Assembly (NCBI RefSeq): GCF_037892605.1
Contig: NZ_JBBKTU010000001.1
Location: 3,224,001 to 3,288,000 of the forward strand
DNA: 64,000 nucleotides
Reading direction: 5' to 3'
Origin: Lacibacter sp. H407
GTDB taxonomy: Bacteria > Bacteroidota > Bacteroidia > Chitinophagales > Chitinophagaceae
This document shows, one piece after another, positions 25,102-33,999 of the stretch. The position numbers and the translations under genes are program-made. A model generated the notes under the pieces. That model had not been told where the DNA came from. It did not search any database and saw only the letters and a program-made list of their open reading frames with translations. Each line of letters opens with the position of its first letter. Position 1 is the stretch's first letter.

Positions 25102-25611
25102 ATGAGTTTAATCACAATACGATATGCCGATGCCGCTGATGCCGAGCTGATCGCTGATATGAGCCGCACTTCTTTTTACGAAGCATTTGCAAAAGACAAT
25201 ACAAAAGAAGACATGGATATTTTCATGAGCGAGCAGTTTGCCAAAGAGGAGCTGATGAAAGAGGTGGAATTAAGTGAAGGCATTTTTATGCTTGCTTATA
25301 TTGATGAAGAACCGGTTGGTTATGCACGGTTACGTGTTAAGAATAACCTTGCACATGAGCAGGCTATTGAAATTGCACGCATCTATGCACTAAATAAAGC
25401 CATTGGCAAAGGAGTGGGGAAGGCGTTGATGCAGGAGTGTATCAACAAAGCAAATGAGTTGCAGATGAAGTCGATCTGGTTGGGTGTGTGGGAACACAAT
25501 GAACGGGCCATTGCTTTTTACCAACGCTGGGGCTTTGAACGTTTTGGAGATCACCAGTTCTTGTTGGGTACAGATCTGCAAACAGATTGGCTACTGAAAA
25601 AACCGCTGTAA
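25102..25611 (+). CDS. GNAT family N-acetyltransferase
   Basis: A 169-residue acetyltransferase. It begins MSLITIRYADAADAELIADMSRTSF; the acetyl-CoA-binding motif A is ARIYALNKAIGKGVGKALMQECINKA (K-G-V-G-K variant of Q/RxxGxG/A) and motif B is WLGVWEHNERAIAFYQRWGFERFG. Closest in style to the PaiA/YkkB-type small-molecule acetyltransferases. Upstream in-frame starts exist at 25018 and 25066 but ATG 25102 marks the conserved start. Confidence 0.9.
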   Translation: MSLITIRYADAADAELIADMSRTSFYEAFAKDNTKEDMDIFMSEQFAKEELMKEVELSEGIFMLAYIDEEPVGYARLRVKNNLAHEQAIEIARIYALNKAIGKGVGKALMQECINKANELQMKSIWLGVWEHNERAIAFYQRWGFERFGDHQFLLGTDLQTDWLLKKPL

Positions 25612-25730
25612 TACATCGTATTTCTACGGGAGTTTGTAGTACAGTCTATGAAAACCCCTGTAAATACAATGATTTCAGCCAAAATGCTTTATATTAGCAT
25701 TATTCCAATAACTATTAAAAACATAATTCT

Positions 25731-25850
25731 ATGAAACGATTTGAAAAAACACTTCCGGTTTACAATCGCAAAGACGTTCCACTTATTTTATTTATTGTAT
25801 TTTTTTCGCTGGCACTCATCCTGAGTATGTGTATCAGTGCATATAAATAA
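25731..25850 (+). CDS. 39-residue single-pass membrane peptide
   Basis: An ORF of 40 codons: MKRFEKTLPVYNRKDVPL followed by a hydrophobic helix (LILFIVFFSLALILSM, residues 19-34) and CISAYK. It has a basic amphipathic start, one membrane helix with the N-terminus likely inside, and ends 48 bases before a strong bidirectional terminator, which supports its being expressed. The 120 bases before it are AT-rich and could hold a promoter. Family not recognised; an inner-membrane microprotein is the likely type. Confidence 0.65.
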   Translation: MKRFEKTLPVYNRKDVPLILFIVFFSLALILSMCISAYK

Positions 25851-25895
25851 TTGCTGCCTGTTGCAGTAAAAGGCCGAAACCAAAACCTACTGTTC

Positions 25896-25930
25896 AAAAA
25901 AATGCCTCCCGTTTGCGGGAGGCATTTTTA
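25896..25930. terminator. Bidirectional intrinsic terminator
   Basis: AATGCCTCCCG and CGGGAGGCATT form a perfect stem around TTTG, flanked by A7 on the left and T5 on the right, so it works for the small membrane ORF (plus) and for the transglutaminase-like gene ending at 25932 (minus). Confidence 0.92.
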
Positions 25931-25931
25931 G

Positions 25932-27833
25932 TTATTGTTTTTTCAGTACCAGTTTTTGCAACTCATCTTTTTTAATGAGCTCGAAACTTTCGGCCACTTC
26001 ATTAAACTTCGATGGAGGAATGATGTGTTTGTGCAGTTGCAGCTCGGTGATCACATGCAGTTCATTACTGTCTTCTTTTACATTGATCGTGTTCTTATAC
26101 CGTACATAATCGTTTGTCACTTCTTTTGTGGCAGGAATACTTTCCCGTGCAAACCCCGCCGGTAGTTTGTAGGTGATGTTATCGGTTTTCAGATACGGGT
26201 AATCAAATAAAAAATCAAACTGTCTGCTTTCTGCAGGTTTAATGGTTTCGTCGTTTAGTTTGTATTGCCGCTGCGGATAAAAATATTTACTGCCGGCTTT
26301 AAAATCGAAGAACTGCGAGTAAGCAAGTTTAATATCCACCAAATGACCATCAGCTGAATCAGCAAGAATTTTTACTTCCAGGTCGTCGGGTGTTTTGTAG
26401 CCGAAAGCGTTGACCAATGCTTTTTTTACCTGTTCTTTATTTTGACCGTCGAAGTATGCATTTACAGCTTCCCACATTTCACCTGTAACGTATACACGGC
26501 TAAGTAAGATGGCGCTCCCATCATCATACAATTCTGCGTTGGTAGTGGCACGCCATTGGTTGAGCGTGCTTTTGCTTCTTGGCGTTTTAGCGATCACACC
26601 TCCGTTTTCTGTAAGTAGTAAGGCGTTTCTGTTTTCTGTAAATGTTCCCAATACACCCGGCAGTGTTTGTTTACTGGTGCACTCCAGCCAAACAGAATCG
26701 TTCTTCAACGGCACGCAAAGTATTACATGATTGAAGATGCTTGATGCAAACGTTGGATCTACAGGAAATTCATTCGTGCCTGCATTGATCAATGCAGCAT
26801 ATGCTTTAATGCCCACTGCATTCAGCATGTTCTTCATGTAATGTGTTAAGCCTTTGCAATCACCATATTTCTTCTGCTCGGCAAACGAAACCGGAAAAGG
26901 TTTAAAACCACCAATACCAAATTGGATACTCACATAACGGAATTCTTTTTGCATATACCGGTAAAGGATCGCAATTTTTTCCTGATCTGTGGCTGCATCT
27001 TTTATTAATGATTTAAAAAATTCAACACGTTCCGGTTTAAACGGGTTTTCTTCTTCATAAAACGGGTAGGTCCATTTGCCAAACTCTTTCCAGTTTTCCA
27101 ATGAGCCGGGATAACCATCATAACTGAATTGAGTAGGAGATACATCTACCCATGGAAGTGAAACCCAGGCGCCATACGATGATGTTTCTTTTGCAGGCAC
27201 AGGTTTGTTATTCAGCTCCCATGTATAAACCGTTTTTTTATCCTCTTTTGTAAGGGTTGGCTCCTGCTTAAAATTGTAAACTTTGTATTTAACAGGGATG
27301 GCAGATTTTATTACGTACCTGCTTTTTTTATACGATTCTGTAGTACTTCCAAAAAACCATGGTTGAAGGTCAAGGATTCCTGTGCAGTTGATCTCATATT
27401 CTGTTTCGATGGTACAGGGGGTTCCGGGTACAGGAAAATCAAGTTCATACAGTTTGTTATCTGATGCAAGTGTAATACCATCGTAAGTGCCTTCCAGTTT
27501 AAAATCCTTTTTCTTGAACCGGGAAACTTCAATGCCCAGTTCATTATACACTTTAATGGTTATTTCTTCCAGCTTACGAAATTTGTCAACGCCAATACGC
27601 ACAACCGAATGTCGTAAGCCTGCCTTTGTAAGCACAGTAACAATGTTGTGAGAACGAATTGTCATTTTGGAAGGCGATTCAATGTCGATCTCGCTTTCTT
27701 CTAAATGATAGACTGCATCGGCATCTTTCTTTAAACTATCCGGCAATGTGATGGACGAGTAGTTTAGAAGTGATTGAGAAGCTGCTGTGTACTGCAGCAA
27801 AACGATAAAAAGAAGTGTCAGTAGGTTTCTCAT
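25932..27833 (-). CDS. DUF3857 / transglutaminase-like secreted protein
   Basis: A 633-residue protein with signal peptide MRNLLTLLFIVLLQYTAASQS. Residues about 40-250 form a DUF3857 beta domain (LPDSLKKDADAVYHLEESEIDIES); the transglutaminase-like core spans about 270-400, with the nucleophile in KYGDCKGLTHYMKNML, the His in FNHVILCVPL, and a WLECTSKQ segment where the third triad residue is expected. A C-terminal beta domain follows. Family members are usually periplasmic; the substrate is unknown. Its ATG overlaps the stop of the upstream DUF3857 gene by 4 bases, so the two are translationally coupled. Confidence 0.9.
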   Translation of the reverse strand: MRNLLTLLFIVLLQYTAASQSLLNYSSITLPDSLKKDADAVYHLEESEIDIESPSKMTIRSHNIVTVLTKAGLRHSVVRIGVDKFRKLEEITIKVYNELGIEVSRFKKKDFKLEGTYDGITLASDNKLYELDFPVPGTPCTIETEYEINCTGILDLQPWFFGSTTESYKKSRYVIKSAIPVKYKVYNFKQEPTLTKEDKKTVYTWELNNKPVPAKETSSYGAWVSLPWVDVSPTQFSYDGYPGSLENWKEFGKWTYPFYEEENPFKPERVEFFKSLIKDAATDQEKIAILYRYMQKEFRYVSIQFGIGGFKPFPVSFAEQKKYGDCKGLTHYMKNMLNAVGIKAYAALINAGTNEFPVDPTFASSIFNHVILCVPLKNDSVWLECTSKQTLPGVLGTFTENRNALLLTENGGVIAKTPRSKSTLNQWRATTNAELYDDGSAILLSRVYVTGEMWEAVNAYFDGQNKEQVKKALVNAFGYKTPDDLEVKILADSADGHLVDIKLAYSQFFDFKAGSKYFYPQRQYKLNDETIKPAESRQFDFLFDYPYLKTDNITYKLPAGFARESIPATKEVTNDYVRYKNTINVKEDSNELHVITELQLHKHIIPPSKFNEVAESFELIKKDELQKLVLKKQ

Positions 27834-29749
27834 GGTTTGGGGATTGTTTTGCGTTTGAATACGATCTGCTCATTCAGCATTTCAAACAGTTTGGCGTAGA
27901 ATGTTTTGAAATCGAGATACTCATCCACATAATAGGTTGGACGTTTTATTTCCAATGTATAACGCATCGAAACAGTGTTCTCATTTTTGTTTACGAAGCG
28001 CTGTAGAACAATACTGGTGTCGGGCATGATCATCCGGATATTTTTCGGCAATTCTTCCGGTACAAGATTATTCGGAAAACGTATGGTGGTAAACATGTTG
28101 TAGTACTGCGTGTATCCAAACTCAATATCTGTAAATCGTTTGTCTGAAATAAAATCATTCGTTTCGAGTTCCATTAAAAAGTTAGGGGAGTAGAAAAGAT
28201 ATTCACCGCTGCTGTTGAGTGTACCTTGAAATTGTACAAGGTTTTCTAATGGCAGGCTATCGTTTTTCTCATTCTTATACGTGAGTGAATCAAACTTAAA
28301 CTCCGGATGCGGGTTGTTGAAATAATCATCCTTGTATTGTTTTTCGCCTCGGCGGAGTGAACGCATCCGTTCATTTTTTGCATAGTCATGTGCAATAATA
28401 TTGGCACTGCCTTTTAATTTTCCTTCTGCATCAATTTCACCTAATACAGATGTTATTAAACGGAAGCGGTGCTTCATATCGCCCATTACAATGAATTGTG
28501 CCAGGTCTTTATCAACTAAATATCCTTCTGTAAACTGAACATCCCATGGCGTAATAAACGGAGGATTGGTATAATTAGTAGCGTCCAATATGTACGGTTT
28601 TTGATCTACTTCTGCATATACATACACATCATTGAATTGATAAAGGAATGGATAGGCTGTATTTACTTTTCCATTTGTACGGGTGCTTACTAACACAGGA
28701 TAGGCTTTAATATCTGCATCACGCAGCAGGTTTACCAATAATAAATTCATGTCTGCACTGTTACCGCTGTGTTTTTCCAATGCATTTTTTACACCTGCAT
28801 CGCTCCATCTGCTTGTTTGTCCGTTCCACGTTACTTCTTTTTTTACAAAATTTAAAACGGTGACCATGCGTTGGTACGGATCGGTGATCGTTTTCAGATC
28901 GCTTTGCAAACTGGTTCCTTTAAATACATTTTTGCGTAGTTGTGCACCAAAGTATTCGTTCTCCAGCAGTTGTTCGGTTAGCTGCGGCCATGTAGTCATT
29001 CTTGGTTTGCCGTCAATAGCCCGTAACTGAAAATCGATTCGCTGCAAATAATCTTTTGCACTGCTCATATAAGGTTCACGATCCAATCCGGGAATATTGG
29101 TCATTACAAATCGTTTCACTTTGTTGATGCCTTCGGTAGTTTCTTTTACAGGTAATGTTCTGCGGATGAGATACGTAAACTCAAGTACTTCCGGAATTTC
29201 TACATTGTATTCGCTGTAACGAACAGGATGGGCACGTTGAAAGGTCCAGTCTTCAATTTCAATTGAATTACGTTTGCTGTCTTCAAATCTGTATTCAATA
29301 ATACTTCCCACTTTTACATTGGGCAATGTAAATACCATCATCTCTGATTCACTGCCCAGCTTTTGTTCCATCACCGCTTTCTTTTCCAGCTTGGTGGTTT
29401 CCACTTCACCATTTGCGTTGAGGTTATAGGTATAGCCTTCAATATTGCGGATACGTTGTGCAGTTCCAACACTGTAATAGGGAATGCGTACGTTGGCAAG
29501 GTCCACCGCTTTTTCATTCAATATTTTAATGCGGATGCGATTGGTAGTTTCGTTTACAAAATCAGATGATGTGAAATAATATCTCACCTCCGCAACATCA
29601 AGCAGGTATTCTGCAATCGCTTCTTTATCATAGCTGCATTCTTTCGATTCAAATTCAGCTTTATCAATTTTTCCGAACGAAGGAATTTTTTGTGCGTTGG
29701 ATTGTAAACAAAAGAAGATTGCTGACAGCAATGTGAAAAGGGTTCTCAT
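27830..29749 (-). CDS. DUF3857 protein with inactive transglutaminase domain
   Basis: A 639-residue secreted protein (signal peptide MRTLFTLLSAIFFCLQSNAQ) organised like its downstream partner: DUF3857 domain (residues about 40-250) then a transglutaminase-like fold (about 270-400). The catalytic region reads GNSADMNLLLVNLL where the partner has YGDCKGLTHYMKNML, and the His region reads FNDVYVYAEV, so Cys and His are both lost while the LDATN Asp is kept. It is probably a structural or binding partner of the active protein. ATG 29749 starts the signal peptide; the frame is open further upstream. A TATACTTG sequence about 30 bases upstream could be its -7 box. Confidence 0.88.
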   Translation of the reverse strand: MRTLFTLLSAIFFCLQSNAQKIPSFGKIDKAEFESKECSYDKEAIAEYLLDVAEVRYYFTSSDFVNETTNRIRIKILNEKAVDLANVRIPYYSVGTAQRIRNIEGYTYNLNANGEVETTKLEKKAVMEQKLGSESEMMVFTLPNVKVGSIIEYRFEDSKRNSIEIEDWTFQRAHPVRYSEYNVEIPEVLEFTYLIRRTLPVKETTEGINKVKRFVMTNIPGLDREPYMSSAKDYLQRIDFQLRAIDGKPRMTTWPQLTEQLLENEYFGAQLRKNVFKGTSLQSDLKTITDPYQRMVTVLNFVKKEVTWNGQTSRWSDAGVKNALEKHSGNSADMNLLLVNLLRDADIKAYPVLVSTRTNGKVNTAYPFLYQFNDVYVYAEVDQKPYILDATNYTNPPFITPWDVQFTEGYLVDKDLAQFIVMGDMKHRFRLITSVLGEIDAEGKLKGSANIIAHDYAKNERMRSLRRGEKQYKDDYFNNPHPEFKFDSLTYKNEKNDSLPLENLVQFQGTLNSSGEYLFYSPNFLMELETNDFISDKRFTDIEFGYTQYYNMFTTIRFPNNLVPEELPKNIRMIMPDTSIVLQRFVNKNENTVSMRYTLEIKRPTYYVDEYLDFKTFYAKLFEMLNEQIVFKRKTIPKP

Positions 29750-29811
29750 GTTGATTGTGGTTTCAATTATACTACAAGTATAAAAAAACAATACCAACAA
29801 GCCTTCATATG

Positions 29812-29854
29812 TTTAAAAAAAGATCCCTCTTATTCTTGTAAAATAAGAGGGATC
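29812..29854 (-). terminator. Intrinsic terminator of ndk
   Basis: GATCCCTCTTATT (29822-29834) pairs with AATAAGAGGGATC (29842-29854); on the minus strand it is followed by T7, immediately downstream of ndk. Confidence 0.9.
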
Positions 29855-29875
29855 ACCTACTGAAAAACTCAACGA

Positions 29876-30292
29876 TTAATTTTGTTCTAATCCACTGAAG
29901 AAAAAGTTTCCTTCAATTTTTGCATTCTCATCACTGTCGCTTCCATGTACTGCATTTTCACCAACAGATGTTGCAAACAATTTACGGATGGTTCCTTCAT
30001 CTGCTTTTGCTGGATCAGTTGCACCAATAAGTGTGCGGAAATCAGACACAGCATTGTCTTTTTCAAGAATAGCTGCGATAATAACACCGCTGCTCATAAA
30101 CTCAACCAGCTCTCCGTAAAACGGACGCTCTTTATGTATTGCGTAAAATTCGCCGGCTCTTTCAGCCGAAAGTTTTGTTTGTTTCAATGCTACTACACGG
30201 AAACCTGCTTTAATAATTTTGTCTAAAATAGCACCGGCATGACCATTCTTCATTGCGTCGGGCTTGATCATTGTAAACGTACGATTGCTCAT
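29876..30292 (-). CDS. ndk: Nucleoside diphosphate kinase
   Basis: A 138-residue enzyme that transfers the gamma phosphate between NTPs and NDPs through a phospho-His. Landmarks are [15 protein letters not shown] at the N-terminus, the Kpn-loop region [33 protein letters not shown], and the active-site His in [12 protein letters not shown] (about residue 119). The length is normal. ATG 30292 starts the conserved N-terminus; the frame is open further upstream. Confidence 0.97.
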   Translation of the reverse strand: MSNRTFTMIKPDAMKNGHAGAILDKIIKAGFRVVALKQTKLSAERAGEFYAIHKERPFYGELVEFMSSGVIIAAILEKDNAVSDFRTLIGATDPAKADEGTIRKLFATSVGENAVHGSDSDENAKIEGNFFFSGLEQN

Positions 30293-30314
30293 GATTTTCT
30301 TTGTTTTTGCGGCG

Positions 30315-30344
30315 CAAAGATAAGGGAGAAGGAGTAAGGCACAA
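30315..30344 (-). promoter_or_regulatory. Candidate sigma-ABfr-type promoter of ndk
   Basis: On the minus strand TTG (30344-30342) and TATCTTTG (30322-30315) are separated by 19 bases, matching the Bacteroidota TTTG / TAnnTTTG promoter spacing, 22 bases before the ndk ATG. Confidence 0.5.
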
Positions 30345-30424
30345 GGATAAAGGCACAAGACACCCGTAACCCATAACTCTTACCTCATAACTTATCCATT
30401 TCCCCTACATTTGCAACCGTCTTT

Positions 30425-31438
30425 ATGCAAGAAATCAACGAATTATATCCATTATTGAGCACGCCCGCCAAGGTTGTGATCACCACCCACCAAAAGCCCG
30501 ATCCTGATGCAATGGGCTCGTCGCTGGGTCTTTACCATTTATTAACGCAACTCGGTCATACAGTTCAGGTGATATCACCTACCAACTGGGCGGCCTTTCT
30601 CGACTGGATGCCCGGCTGTGAAACAGTGTTGAATTACGAGATCACCATTGATAAGAGTAATACAATTATAAATGATGCAGATTTGATCTTTTGTCTCGAC
30701 TTCAATGCCCTGAACCGTGTTAAACGCATGGCGCAGGTAATTGAGCAGGCAAAGGGGCAACGTATTTTGATCGATCACCACCGTGAACCGCAAACAGAAG
30801 TGTTTGCTTATGGCGTTAGTGATACAACGAAAAGCTCCACCTGTGAGATGGTGTACGATTTTATTGTAAAAAGCGGACATGCTGATAAGTTGAACATGGA
30901 CATGATGCGCTGCCTGTATGCCGGTGTAATTGGCGATACCGGTAGTTTCCGTTTTGCCGCTGCATCTGCAAGTGTGTTTGAAATGGTGGCCGATTTTAAG
31001 CGTCGTGGCCTGGAGCATACCCAAATTCACGAAAATATTTACGATAACTTCCTCGAAAACCGGTTCCGCTTTATCGGGCATGTGCTTACCAACCGGATGG
31101 AGATCGACTACCAGTTGAATACAGCACTTATTTGGGTAACCAAGCAGGATTTGCTTCGCTACCAGATCAAAACCGGCGATACAGAAGGTTTGGTGAACTA
31201 TCCGTTGGGAATACAAGGCATTAAATTGGCCTGTATTGTGATAGACAGGGACGAAAAAAGAAAATGGAGCTTCCGCAGCAAAGGTGACTTTGATTGCAAT
31301 ACATTTGCCCGGCAATATTTTAACGGGGGTGGGCATTTCAACGCAGCAGGCGGGGAAACAGATGATAGCCTGGATACAACCTTACGCAAATTCAAAGATG
31401 TTATTCAAGAATATAAATCGCAGTTAGAAACGTTTTAA
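30425..31438 (+). CDS. nrnA: DHH/DHHA1 phosphoesterase, NrnA-like
   Basis: A 337-residue manganese-dependent phosphoesterase. DHH-domain motifs are THQKPDPDAMGSSLGL (residues about 22-36), LDFNALNR, LIDHHREP and GDTGSFRF; the DHHA1 domain carries GGGHFNAAGGETDD near the C-terminus. NrnA degrades nano-RNA oligonucleotides and dephosphorylates 3'-phosphoadenosine 5'-phosphate. It lies 9 bases before the FKBP lipoprotein gene and is probably co-transcribed with it. TACATTTG 12 bases before the ATG resembles a -7 box, which would imply a very short leader. Confidence 0.92.
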   Translation: MQEINELYPLLSTPAKVVITTHQKPDPDAMGSSLGLYHLLTQLGHTVQVISPTNWAAFLDWMPGCETVLNYEITIDKSNTIINDADLIFCLDFNALNRVKRMAQVIEQAKGQRILIDHHREPQTEVFAYGVSDTTKSSTCEMVYDFIVKSGHADKLNMDMMRCLYAGVIGDTGSFRFAAASASVFEMVADFKRRGLEHTQIHENIYDNFLENRFRFIGHVLTNRMEIDYQLNTALIWVTKQDLLRYQIKTGDTEGLVNYPLGIQGIKLACIVIDRDEKRKWSFRSKGDFDCNTFARQYFNGGGHFNAAGGETDDSLDTTLRKFKDVIQEYKSQLETF

Positions 31439-31447
31439 AAACAAACA

Positions 31448-32368
31448 ATGAAGACAATTCAATCAATTTTTGTAGCCATGCTGGCGGTAGTGGTGCTGGC
31501 AAGTTGCGGTGGCGGCTCTTTCAAAAAAGCAAAGAGCGGTTTGCTGTACAAGATCATTTCTGATGGAAAAGGTGCACCGTTGAAAGCGGGTACATTCATC
31601 AAATTCAACGCTATTGTAAAACAAAAAGATTCTGTTACCTATAATTCATATGGTAAGATCCCTGCGTTTACAGCTGTTGACAGTGCAGGTCGTCCGTATG
31701 ATCTTTCTGAAATTATTCCAATGATGAAAGCAGGCGATAGTGCTGTAATTGTGCAAAGTGCCGATTCAATTGCAAAATTGAATATGGGTCAAATGCCTCC
31801 GGGTATGAAGAAAGGTGATAAGATCACCATCACCATCCGCATTACAAAGGTGATGAAAGACATTACTGAAGCGCAGAATGAATTTAACGCTGAGATGGAA
31901 GCGCAGAAAACAAGAGAGTTTAAGGATGTAGAAGCTTACCTGAAATCGAAGAATGTAACTGCTACTAAAACTGCCTTGGGTACTTATGTTGAAGTGTTGA
32001 ATGCAGGTACTGGCGCAAAACCAGACAGCGGTCAGCAGGTAATGGTAAAGTATACCGGAATGAATTTCGACGGAACTAAGTTTGATTCAAACGTAGATAC
32101 AAGTTTTGGTCACGTTGATCCATTGCCATTGGTAATTGGTCAGCAGGGAAGTATTCCTGGTTTTGAAGATGCAGTAAAACAAGTAGCTGTTGGTGGTAAA
32201 GTGAAAGCTTATATCCCTTCTATGCTTGCTTACGGAATGCAGGGCTCACCTCCCAAGATCAAGCCTTACGATAACCTGATCTTCGAAATTGAAGTGTTGA
32301 GCATTGGTGCTCCAACGCCGCCTGCTCCACAGCAGATGCCTCAACAAAACCCGAACGGACAACAATAA
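31448..32368 (+). CDS. FKBP-type peptidyl-prolyl isomerase lipoprotein
   Basis: A 306-residue lipoprotein (lipobox VVLASC, Cys20). The C-terminal FKBP domain (residues about 175-290) is complete: TGAKPDSGQQVMVKYTGMNFDG, LVIGQQGSIPGFEDAVKQVAVGGK and PSMLAYGMQGSPPKIKPYDNLIFEIEVL. The preceding region (about 30-140) has the same strand order in weaker form (GTFIKFNAIVKQKDS, MMKAGDSAVIV), so it is probably a degenerate second FKBP unit. The tail is Pro/Gln rich. Role: folding of envelope proteins. Confidence 0.9.
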   Translation: MKTIQSIFVAMLAVVVLASCGGGSFKKAKSGLLYKIISDGKGAPLKAGTFIKFNAIVKQKDSVTYNSYGKIPAFTAVDSAGRPYDLSEIIPMMKAGDSAVIVQSADSIAKLNMGQMPPGMKKGDKITITIRITKVMKDITEAQNEFNAEMEAQKTREFKDVEAYLKSKNVTATKTALGTYVEVLNAGTGAKPDSGQQVMVKYTGMNFDGTKFDSNVDTSFGHVDPLPLVIGQQGSIPGFEDAVKQVAVGGKVKAYIPSMLAYGMQGSPPKIKPYDNLIFEIEVLSIGAPTPPAPQQMPQQNPNGQQ

Positions 32369-32389
32369 GATTCGATCTTAAATGAATAG

Positions 32390-32423
32390 AGAAAGGAGAC
32401 AGTTTACTGTCTCCTTTCTTATT
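32390..32423 (+). terminator. Intrinsic terminator of the nrnA-FKBP unit
   Basis: AGAAAGGAGACAG (32390-32402) and CTGTCTCCTTTCT (32407-32419) form a perfect 13-base stem over TTTA, followed by TATTTT. Confidence 0.9.
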
Positions 32424-32453
32424 TTCTGAAATAGTTGATCGGTTTTTTTTCGG

Positions 32454-33281
32454 CTATGCGTTACTGTAAGCTTCGTATAGTTTGATAGCTTCTACTGCTT
32501 CCCTTACATCGTGCACCCGTAGAATAGATGCACCTTTTGTCAGCGCAAGTGTATTTAGTACTGTTGTTCCGTTCAATGCTTCTTCCGGTGTAACATGCAA
32601 TGTTTTCCAGATGGTTGATTTGCGGCTTAGCCCTGCCAATACCGGTAGCTGAAACAGATGAAACACTTCCATCTGCTTCAGTAATTGAAAATTATGATTG
32701 ATAGTTTTGCCGAAACCAAAACCCGGATCGATGATGATATCTGTTATACCCGCCGCTTTGCATGCCGCTGTTTTTTGAATGAAATAATCCACCACTTCTT
32801 TTGCAATATTATCGTAGGTGGGTTTGTCCTGCATGGTATCAGGTGTGCCTTGCATATGCATGGCAATAAACGGAATATTTAAAGAAGCAACTGTTGAAAG
32901 CATGTTTGTATCCATATCACCGGCACTGATGTCGTTTACCAGATCAACTCCTGCAGCAACGGTTTCTTTTGCTACAGTTGCATGATAGGTGTCGATCGAT
33001 AAAAAAACAGATGGATAATTTTCTTTGATGCTTTTGATGGCGGGCAGTACTCTGTTCAACTCCTCAGCTGCTGTTAAACGATCGCTGCCCGGCCTTGTGC
33101 TTTGTCCGCCAATATCCAGGATTGTGGCACCTTCGTCAATCATTTGTCCTGCTTTCTGTAACACATCGGTTTGTTCCACACGGCTTCCGCTGTAAAATGA
33201 ATCGGGTGTAATGTTGAGAATGCCCATTACCACCGGTTTATCCAGCACCAATAATCTTCCTTTGCAGTTGAGTGTGTACAT
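32454..33281 (-). CDS. folP: Dihydropteroate synthase
   Basis: A 275-residue folate enzyme joining p-aminobenzoate to the pterin pyrophosphate; the target of sulfonamides. Signature segments are VVMGILNITPDSFYSGSR (pterin site, residues 18-35), GATILDIGGQSTRPGSD, LSIDTYHATVAKETVAAGVDLVNDIS, IIDPGFGFGKTINHN, PVLAGLSRKSTI and the final ILRVHDVREAVEAI. It is divergent from the DUF1599 gene with a 61-base gap. Confidence 0.97.
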   Translation of the reverse strand: MYTLNCKGRLLVLDKPVVMGILNITPDSFYSGSRVEQTDVLQKAGQMIDEGATILDIGGQSTRPGSDRLTAAEELNRVLPAIKSIKENYPSVFLSIDTYHATVAKETVAAGVDLVNDISAGDMDTNMLSTVASLNIPFIAMHMQGTPDTMQDKPTYDNIAKEVVDYFIQKTAACKAAGITDIIIDPGFGFGKTINHNFQLLKQMEVFHLFQLPVLAGLSRKSTIWKTLHVTPEEALNGTTVLNTLALTKGASILRVHDVREAVEAIKLYEAYSNA

Positions 33282-33342
33282 TGTATTTTTGGGAACTTAG
33301 CTGAAGTTCAGCACGAATTAACGAAACAATTTTCAACCGTTC

Positions 33343-33891
33343 ATGAATACGATCGAGCAATATACGCAGGCAGTAAATCAGTGCAGGGATATCTTTAAGA
33401 AAAAGACGAGTGACTATGGTACTTCATGGCGGGTTTATCGAACTATTTCCATTGTTGATCAGATCTATATCAAAGCCAAACGTATACGCACCATCCAGGA
33501 AAAACAGGAACAGAAGATCGGTGATACCATTGCTTCTGAATTTAAAGGTATCTTGAACTATGCGGTGATGGGGTTGATCCAGTTGGAGCTTCCTCCCAGT
33601 GAAAATGATGAGTTATCTGTTGAAAAAGTAATGGAGCTGTACAACGATAAAATTGCAAAGGCCCAATTGCTCATGCTCGATAAGAATCATGATTACGGTG
33701 AGGCATGGCGTGAGATGAGCCAGGAAAGTTTTGTTGACCTGATGCTGGCCAAGCTGCAACGCATCCGCCAGATATTGCAGAACGATGGCAAAACCTTGGT
33801 GAGTGAAGGAATTGATGCCAACTATTACGACATCATCAACTATGCAATTTTTGGTTTGATCCTGATTGAAGAAGGAACGCACAAGAGATGA
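33343..33891 (+). CDS. DUF1599 protein with two repeats
   Basis: A 182-residue protein built from two copies of the same unit: CRDIFKKKTSDYGTSWRVYR ... IKAKRIRTIQE ... ILNYAVMGLIQLE, and AQLLMLDKNHDYGEAWREM ... LAKLQRIRQIL ... IINYAIFGLILIEE. The KxxDYG..W and KxxRI patterns resemble phage nucleotide-modifying DUF1599 members, but the cellular role is unknown. In Bacteroidota the gene usually lies with folP and a DoxX/BT_3928 gene, as here, which suggests a link to nucleotide or folate metabolism. Confidence 0.88.
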   Translation: MNTIEQYTQAVNQCRDIFKKKTSDYGTSWRVYRTISIVDQIYIKAKRIRTIQEKQEQKIGDTIASEFKGILNYAVMGLIQLELPPSENDELSVEKVMELYNDKIAKAQLLMLDKNHDYGEAWREMSQESFVDLMLAKLQRIRQILQNDGKTLVSEGIDANYYDIINYAIFGLILIEEGTHKR

Positions 33892-33999
33892 TGTCTGATG
33901 TAGGATTTCGGATTTTAGATTGGCGATTGCAGATTATTTGCCTATTAACTGTTGACCATTGCCAATTGGTAACTGCTATTCACTACAACAATTCACAAC

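Noticed and set aside
25930-25932. CRISPR-like repeat in the AAATGCCTCCCG hairpin region
   Set aside because: It is a single terminator stem without repeated units.
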